Part shown: positions 11,701 to 20,700 of the stretch, piece after piece
Position numbering within the stretch: position 1 is the stretch's first letter
How the letters are laid out: each line of letters begins with the position of its first letter
DNA from: Bombyx mori
Lineage: Eukaryota; Arthropoda; Insecta; Lepidoptera; Bombycidae
Assembly: GCF_030269925.1 (NCBI RefSeq)
Contig: NC_085108.1
Span: 1,736,001 to 1,800,000 of the forward strand
Direction: 5' to 3'
DNA: 64,000 nucleotides
Position numbers and translations under genes: made by a program
The notes under the pieces: generated by a model
What the model was told of the DNA's origin: nothing
Seen by the model: the letters and a program-made list of their open reading frames with translations, nothing else
Databases searched by the model: none

Positions 11701-14700
11701 ATTATTATATAGTTTTTTGTTTTAATTGAAGGATTATAATCACTGGTGGGTGATTGATAATTGGGTGTACAGTGAGCTTTTGGGTGATCTTCTACCATCT
11801 TCCTGTAGAGTGGTGTTGTAAAGCAATCATGTCGAATGTAAGCTTCGACATGATTGCTGTAAGCTTAGAGTTTTTACTGGTGGTAGGACCTCTTGTGAGT
11901 CCGCGCGGGTGGGTACCACCACCCTGCCTATTTCTGCCGTGAAGCAGTAATGCGTTTCGGTTTGAAGGGCTGGGCAGCCGTTGTAAGTATACTTGAGACC
12001 CTAGAACTTATATCTCAAGGTGGGTGGCGCATTTACGTTGTGGATGTCTATCGGCTCCAGTAACCACTTAACACCAGGTGGGCTGTGAGCTCGTCCACCC
12101 ATCTAAGCAATAAAAAAAAAAAAAATCATGTAGGGGCAGAACTCAAGTGGTGATATACATAATATTACGTCGGTAAGAGCAACGCCATCTGTCGCCGAAC
12201 GGCGGAAGCGAATATCAAAGGAACTAGTAAACTCGAGAACGCTCGAGAAATACAACGCTATCTATTGTCAGATAGCGGAAACAGATATCCGAGCTACTCG
12301 TTCTGTCAAGAATGTTCTCGATAATTGTGGAGATGTCCTATCGACTATAAAAGCGCTATAGAGATGACACGAAGGCAGTTAGTAATCGGGTCTATGCGAA
12401 GCGAAACGGCGAATGGATCATCTGAAGCAAAGCGGTAGAAGTGAATTACAAATGTTAAGTGTTCTGTGAGTATGCCGCCCTGCCTATTTCTGCCGTGAAG
12501 CAGTAATGCGTTTCGGCTTGAAGGGTGGGGCAGCCGTTGTAACTATACTGAGACCTTAGAACTTATATCTCAAGGTGGGTGGCGCATTTACGTTGTAGAT
12601 GTCCATGGGCTCCAGTAACCACTTAACAATAGGTGGGCTGTGAGCTCGTCCACACATGTAAGCAATAAAAAATACAAATTCTAAGAGTTAAATAGAGTTT
12701 TAATTTGTACTTCGGTAAAATTCTTATTTATCCCGAACCCCAGCGCGTAACAATATCTATGACCTCTAGTAACCACTTCACACGAGGTGAGCCGCGAGCT
12801 TGTTCACCAATCTACGCGAAACGTGCAAGTTGTATTTCCTAATGATTCCAAAATTAGACCAGTTTAATTTTAATCTTCAAAAGTCATTTGATGTGTGCAA
12901 ATAAACGGAAGATTAATTTAATTCCCTTTGGCTCCAACGATTAATTAATAATAAATAATGGCTTTTGAGGGCTTATTAATATGGGAGAGGTAGAACGAGC
13001 TCCGAGGTTGGTTTCATTAAAAATGTATGCTGTGTTTGTTGGCCGAACATTGGACAAAGCTGGATTGAGTTGGCTTTCATTTTCGGGATATTTGTTGAAT
13101 TAGCCAGAGGGTCGTTTGATGTTTGATCCGCGAAAGGTAATGTGGAGTCTAATGAAGGAAATTGTTTAGTTAGAGTGAATAATGTGATTATAGTTGATTG
13201 CGAGGAAATCGTAGTGAATGCACCGGTGTTCGAATCCCGCAGGCGGGTACCAACTTTTCTAATGAAATACGTATTCAACAAATGTTCACGATTGACTTCC
13301 ACGGTGAAGGAATAGCGTCGTGTAATAAAAATCAAACCCGCAAAATTATAATTTGCGTAATTACTGGTGGTAGGATCTCTTGTGAGTAAGCGCGGGTGGA
13401 TACCACCACCCTGCCTATTTCTGCCGTGAAGCAGTAATGCGTTTCGGTTTGAAGGGTGGGGCAGCCGTTGTAACCATACTTGAGACCTTAGAACTTATAT
13501 CTCAAGGCGCATTTACGTTCTAGATGTCTATGGGCTCCGGATATCCACTTAACACCAGGTGGGCTGTGAGCTCGTCCACTCATCTAAGCAATAAATAAAA
13601 AAAAGAATGGGATGAGATTCATTATCATCTCAGTAAACCGGTAGGTATTTGTTGAAGCTTCAATAGAATCTTTAGAGGAGACCGTGAAGCCAAATCCAAT
13701 AGTTAGTTTTATTCTCCCAGACTTCTTCGATTGCACAGGTATCAAGCGATTGACAAGTTACACACAATGAACTCTGACAAATAAATAAATCAACAAAGCC
13801 AAACCATTCCAAGAACTTGTCTCCTTGGGTTTTCCCCTTAAAAATAACCAAAACTGACATCGACAGAACAAGGTTTCCTTAAAGCAATGTATATAACAAT
13901 GTAAGGTATATTTATTAGATAAAGAATGAGTATATCAGAGGAAGTGTGAAGGTAGCCCCGGTAAGTAACAAATTAAAGAGCGGACAGTTAGCGTGGTATG
14001 GGCATGTAATGCGTAGAGAGAAGATGCATGTGACTAGGAGATGTATGGAAAGGGTAGCGCAAGGTAGAGGGGGAAGAGGTCGACTGAAGAAGACATGGAT
14101 GTAGTGTGTGAATGAGGATATGAGAGAGAGAGAGGAATGAGTGTTGAGTGACGGCTGATGAAGGGAATGGAAGAGAAAAATTAGCTGTGCCGACCCCACT
14201 TAGTAGGATAAGGTGGAGAAAAAGAAGAAGATAAGATGAAAAATCTTTTCAAATCTGCGGAATAGTTAAGTAATAATAATGTCAAATATGACAAAGTTAT
14301 TTTCAATGTATGTTCAGTGTATGCGTGTGAATATCAATGTGTCATCTTGCTAAATAGGTTAGCTATCAACGAGAATTCATGAACGATTTTGTATAAATCT
14401 TTACGATAGTCGATGATTCAGTTGTTTTTTATTTTATATGGCGTAGGTGTTAAGTGGTAACCGGAGCCCATAGGCATCTACAACGTAAATGCCGCCACCT
14501 ACCTTGAGATATGTCTTCTAAGGTCTCAGTATACAACGGCCGCCCCGCCCTTCAAACCGAAACGAATTACTGCTTCACGGCAGAAATATGTAGGGCGGTG
14601 GTATCTATCCGTGCGGACTCACAAGAAGTCCTACCACCAGTAATTACGCAAATTATAATTTTGCGGGTTTAATTTTTGCTGCGGGCATTACGAATGTCGC

Positions 14701-17700
14701 ACCCTTTAGTTGTTAGTCAATACTTTGCTCAGAACGTTTTAAAGACACTCCCTAATATCCCTAAATAGCGTAAACGCTTAATATAGGCTTAGGCCTGTAC
14801 CCCTGGATATAGTTGACCTTGAGACATGAGGTCGAATATTTTATTGCATGACCCTTTTTGAACCAGCTGAAGCTTCTAGTTAGAAACAGAACGATGGTTT
14901 TTTTTTACCTACTTAAGCTGATAGCCTTGAGAGGCTATTTCAGAGTAACTTTAACTAGTAAGTGAGCTCATGGTGCTCAAATCGGAGTGATGCTAACACT
15001 GTTCTTAGCAAGAGCAGTGCTTCGCAGAATCTACCACCGGATCGGAAACGCGACCCACTGAGAAGATCCGGCGAGAAACTCAGTGGGCTATGTCTATGGG
15101 TACGATAGCATTCATCCTTCCAAGTTCACAGTAAATCCGTTCTGTAACTACACAAGCTATGAAATCTTTGACTTTGCTTTTATGACTTGAATTTCAACTT
15201 GGGATTCAAGTAACACACACTCCCTATCTGAAGTCTCTGAATAAGCAATCACATAGCTATTTTTATGGACTTCTGGCCATAGTTAACTACGGACTGGTCG
15301 TAAAATTGCTATCGAAGTTCAACGAAAACAACCTTAAAGTTTAGCTGTTAAGTCTCAAAATCGCGCTCCGAGCTACGTTATAAATCAATTAAGGTTGAAC
15401 TCTAAAAGCTTTTTACGTCATAAATAAGGTATTACTAAATTAACCTTCAGTCTTTAAATAAGATAACTAAATAATGAAACACACCCGACCAATGTTTGTT
15501 AAAATGTTGGCCAAACTTTTACTCTGCGCGGATAAGAGGGTTTTCCGTTTAATCACGTCCCGTGAGATCGTTGTGGCTTTTATGAGGCACTGTGGCTTAC
15601 GTCAACACCAGCCGTGGGTTTTATATGAACTAGAATCTGTACACAAAAGAGACTTTTTCAGAAAAAAAAAATTGCTATGAATATCCCGTTGTGGTAAGAA
15701 TGCGTCACTACAATTACGTTTTTATTTACTATTATTGCTTGAATCCAATAAACCCACCGCTGGACGAGCTCACGGCCCACCTGGTCTTAAGTGGTTACTG
15801 GAGCCCATAGACATCTACAAAGTAAATGCGCCACCCATCTTGAGATAAGAGTTATAAATTCAATTCAAATTCAAATGGTTGTACCTAGCCGTGCGGACTC
15901 ACAAGGCGTTCTACCATCAGTGGATAAAGTTCAATAAAAATGACTACTGTTTAATTTGAACCTAACAGTATTAGAATAATTCAAATTTCATTCGCCAATG
16001 AATCTGTTAATAAGCCTGCGTTCTTGATTCACGAATTGCTTTAACGATGGAGAAATAATTACGTATTGTTACGGGTCAGCCGTGCCAGTCTCAAACTAGA
16101 TGGGTGCATTCGCACTGGTCTCTATCGCTTCTCTTTACCATTTAACATAAGGAATCATATCTATTATCGATCTATTGAGGTTCGCGGGGATCTGCTGGAT
16201 GCAGGCAGCGCAGGACCGATCTTTGCGGCGAGGCTTGGGGGAGGCCTATGTCCAGCAGTGGGTGTCTGTAGGCTGATAAGAAGATTTGGCCGGTGTTCTG
16301 CGTCTGGCGGGGCTTGGATGTCAGGCGAGAGGACATTGGAGGCGTTTAGTGGGTGGGCTTTTAGCATCCTCGACCCTGCCCTTTACAACATTCGGCCGCC
16401 GTGTCCCTAGCGGAGGTTTGTTTGGTCCCTGACCCGTAAATTGGCTTCTAATGCCCCATAATTAAATTGCATTTTTGTAATTAATATTCAAAGTTTAGAG
16501 AATGAAAAGGTTGTTCCTATATTTAATAACTAGCTTTTTCCCGCGACTTCGCGTGGAATAGTTCACAAATAATGCTTTATTTTAGAACAAATTTAGTTAG
16601 CATAAAAAACGTTATAGTGAGCCAAACTTAACATATGTCGCGGACTTTTTTTTTAGATCCTTTAAAGGGGAACAATTCTGTCATAGATTATTTTAGCGAA
16701 ACTTTAACCGTTTCTGCAGCACACGCAGCGGAAGCTCTCAAAAGGGAAAAAACCCCGATTTTGAAACATTCTTTATCGGTGCTCCGCTTGTATTGGTCTT
16801 AGCGTGATGGTATAAAGCCTATAGACTTCCTCGATAAATGGGCTATCTAACACTGAAAGAATTTTTCAAATCGGACCAGTAGTTTCTGACATTAGCGCGT
16901 TCAAACAAACAAACTCTTCAGCTTTATAATATTAGTATAGATGGGAACAACTGCGTTCGTCCACAGTGCGTATATTAAATGTTATTTTATTTCTATAATA
17001 CTTTATGTAAATGAGGCTTTTATTCTTATTAAAGTCATCATGATTTAGGACATAAGTTATCGTATCTTCTAATGCTTTAAGAACCGCAATGTCATCATTA
17101 TCAGCGATACCGGTAAGTCGTAGAAAAATAAAGTTCCTTTTACGAGGCAACTTCTATTACCATTAAAACTTCGTGCATATAAAAGTTTTATCTGTTTCAA
17201 GCACGACACGTTTAGCATAAAAAGCTCGGAGCGTAACAACTTGGAAGACTTTAGCAAGAAAATACGACTTCAGGGAAGCATTAGCCGTGACTTTGATTAC
17301 CGGGACTTATAGACGTGACTACCCATTGCGGAATGGGGGGTAGATTCTCATTTGTATCTGTCACAACGGTACCCACCCTTCAAGTTGGAACGAAGAACTA
17401 CCTTGTATCAGAAATCGGCGGAATGTATAAATATTCGTATGATGTAACGATAGGCTTTTCTCGCAGTAGATACTGAGCTATAGTATACTGGTACAATACT
17501 CGATGAATGTTGCTGCCTGTTTTCAGATATATATATATTGCTTAGATGGGTGGACGAGCTTACAGCCTACGTGGTGTTGAGTTGTTACTGGATACTATAG
17601 ACATCTACAAAGTAAAGCGCCACCCACCTTGAGATATAAGTTCTAAGGTCTTAAGTATAGTTACAACGGCTGCCCCACCCTTCAAACCGAAACGCATTAC

Positions 17701-20700
17701 TGCTTCACGGCAGAAATAGGCAGGGTGGTGGTACCTGCCCGTGCGGTCTCACAAGACGTCCTAGCACCAGTAATTACGCAAATTATAATTTTGCGGGTTT
17801 GATTTTTATTACACGATGCTATTCCTTCACCGTGGAAGTCAATCGTGAACATTTGTTAAGTACGTATTTCATTAGAAAAATTGGTACCCGCCTGCGGGAT
17901 TCGTACACCGGTGCATCGCTACATACGAATGCACCGGACGTCTTATCCTTTAGGCCACGACGACTTTAAAGTCCTTAAATCTTAGAGGCATTTATCGACA
18001 TCCACAGGAAGAAATGAGGTATTGCTATTTTAGACCGCCACTTACAATAATATCTTAACTTAGAAACGATACAAAAAACTCGTGTTTTAGTATCAATAAA
18101 AAAACCACAGTTTTCCTTAAGGCCTATGAAAGCACTTTTAAATTATGGTCATGTCATTTTTAGAGTTTCGAAGCGCAGTTCCAATAACTACCAGAATCTT
18201 CAATTAACTCAGGGCCTGGTCTGCTCTGAATATAATGCATACATTATCTCTATACCTATATATAAAAATGAATTGCTGTTCGTTAGACTCGCTAAAACTC
18301 GAGAACGGCTGAACCGATTTGGCTAATTTTGGTCTTGAATTATTTGTGGAAGTCCAAAGAGGGTTTAAAAGGTAGATAAATATGAAAATGCTCGGAATTA
18401 AATAAAAATTACAATTTTGTTTTTCCTTTGATGTGTCCCCCGTCGGACGGATTCCTTTTGTTTGTTTATTTTATACAAAAGCTTAGATCTTTTATTTATC
18501 GATTGAGGCACTACGAAGTCTGCTGGGTCAGCTAGTAGCAAATACATTTTAGAAAGCATTTTAATTAGTACATACAATTTGACTTTAAGTGCAAGAAAAT
18601 GGCCTATTAGACAACTGACCAACAATCCACTTAGGAGTGTTGCTGTGTGGAGGATTTTCAAAGGAAGGAATTTAAAATCCCCCTATTTCATAGCAGCATT
18701 GTGACATAGTGATAAACCAGGTGAATAGTACCAAATCCCTAGCACTAAACCTGCTCTGGGCGTACAGTTTTTACCGCATACTAAAAAAGGACATTTTGTT
18801 CTCTGCAAATGTGACATGGGTCGTCAAATTTAGATTACACACTCAAGTTGTATAGGATAACTTTGAACGTAAATTCCCTATAGTTTCTGTCGGCCATTTT
18901 GTTATCACATGCGTTATTAGAAGCCCCGCAGTGTTCACAAATCTCACCCGCATTTGTATTTTTGAGTCGGGTCAAACAATCATACCAAACAGTATGGAGT
19001 CAGCACTGTCGTGTGTTTGACAAGCAATTATTAGATTTTCATTTTTGTGTGTGTTTGTGAAGTCACTGGGTTTGAAAGGAGGATTGTTTTGTATAATATT
19101 TTTTTAGGAAAATACAAGGTCCAAGCTTTTCAATCATCTGATAAAAGTATTAATTCATAAGGTAAAAGACAATATGCACATTTTGTTGGTAGTTTAGGGT
19201 CTTGTAAGCCCATATGGGTGTGTACCACCCTGCCTATTTCGGTCGTGAAGCAGTAATGCGTTTCGGTTTGAAGGTTGGGGTAGCCGTAACTAAACTCAGA
19301 CCTTAGAACTCGGCAGCGATTATACTATAAAAGTGAGGCTTAGAACTCATATGTTGAGGTGGGTGGCGACACTTACATTGTTGATGTCTGCCGGCTCCGA
19401 TAACCATTCAAAGCAGTATAACAAAAGGGGATAAAATTCTGTTGTTGAAACAGTACACGGATGGATTGTGACAATTCCAAAAAGAATGGGATATATAGAA
19501 AGGCATTGATTGGTGTTGTAATAATTTGGAGAGTATATCCCAGTTTCGTTTTAAAATGCAGTTATTTCTCCAGGGATTCGATTTACTTGAGAATAGTTGA
19601 GACTTTGTCTTGATTAGCTAGAGGCGACCACTCTGCCAATACTGTAGTGACGAAGAAGAAGAAAACATAATATTGTTCTTGTCGTGACCAGTGACAAGAC
19701 CTGGATTACGCTGATTCTTAAAATACGAGAGATCGACTGATAGATTCAGGTACCAGATTCAAGGAATCCAGAGAACGATATAGGCCACTCTGTTTCACGG
19801 GAAATACAACGCGTTTCCCACTTTCTGAACTACAAATTTAACGCGGATGTAACCAAAAGGTACTTTTATTTAAAACACGTTCGATGAAGATCTCGAAGGA
19901 GGCTTGTGTTGGTATAGTGGTTAGCGATTCTGGCTTTTGTACCAGATGGTCAGGTTTCGGATCGGATCAGATTTCCGACCAACCAGCGTGTTTATCAGAG
20001 TGTTTAAGATCTTCGGTCGTAGTTCTCTTCTAGTATCTCCTTTATCCATAAAATAGTTTGCGAGCTTTAAGAAATAAACGAGAGCTTTCGTGGTTCTGCT
20101 TACTCTACTTAACTAAACTTAACTTCTCTACTTATTAAAATCCGCCAACAAATATTATTCGTGTAACAATTATTAATTCTCACCCAATTAATTAAGATTA
20201 TTTTATTAACACGCAAATAAATAATCCCATTAAATTAAAATTTCCACGAAAAACCTATTTTGGTTATGTTAGTTAATTAAATTTGATTGCTTTCACTCGG
20301 AATTAAATTTAAATGAATTATTGAACAGTCGACAAAAAGTAATTAATGATGTTAACATGAAGTTTTTATATTTGCGTTATTTCTATGAGTTCTTGCTTTC
20401 TTAATTATCCAGTTTTGGCAGTGTCCACGCTCTGGTTTCGAGTGGCGGATTCTATATCCATGGCAGCGTTAGTACCGCCACTTACTTTGAGATATGAGGT
20501 CGCACTATTCTATTGTATAACAGCAGCCCCAGCCTTCAAACCGGGAAGCATGATTTCCGCGCGCTAGAAATAAGCAGGATACTGTATGACGATGGGTGGA
20601 CGAGCTCACAGCCCACCTGGTGTTAACTGGTTACTGGAGCCCATAGAAATCCACAATGTAAATGCGCCACCCACCTTGAGGTATAAGTTCTAAGGTCTGA

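Noticed and set aside
11754..11942. Open frames ending VVGPLVSPRGWVPPPCLFLP (also at 21129 and 30338)
   Set aside because: The shared peptide is one frame of the Bm1 SINE; no splice or conservation evidence.
16066..16410. 114-codon open frame
   Set aside because: Covers an RTE 3' end read in the wrong frame and another retroelement end.
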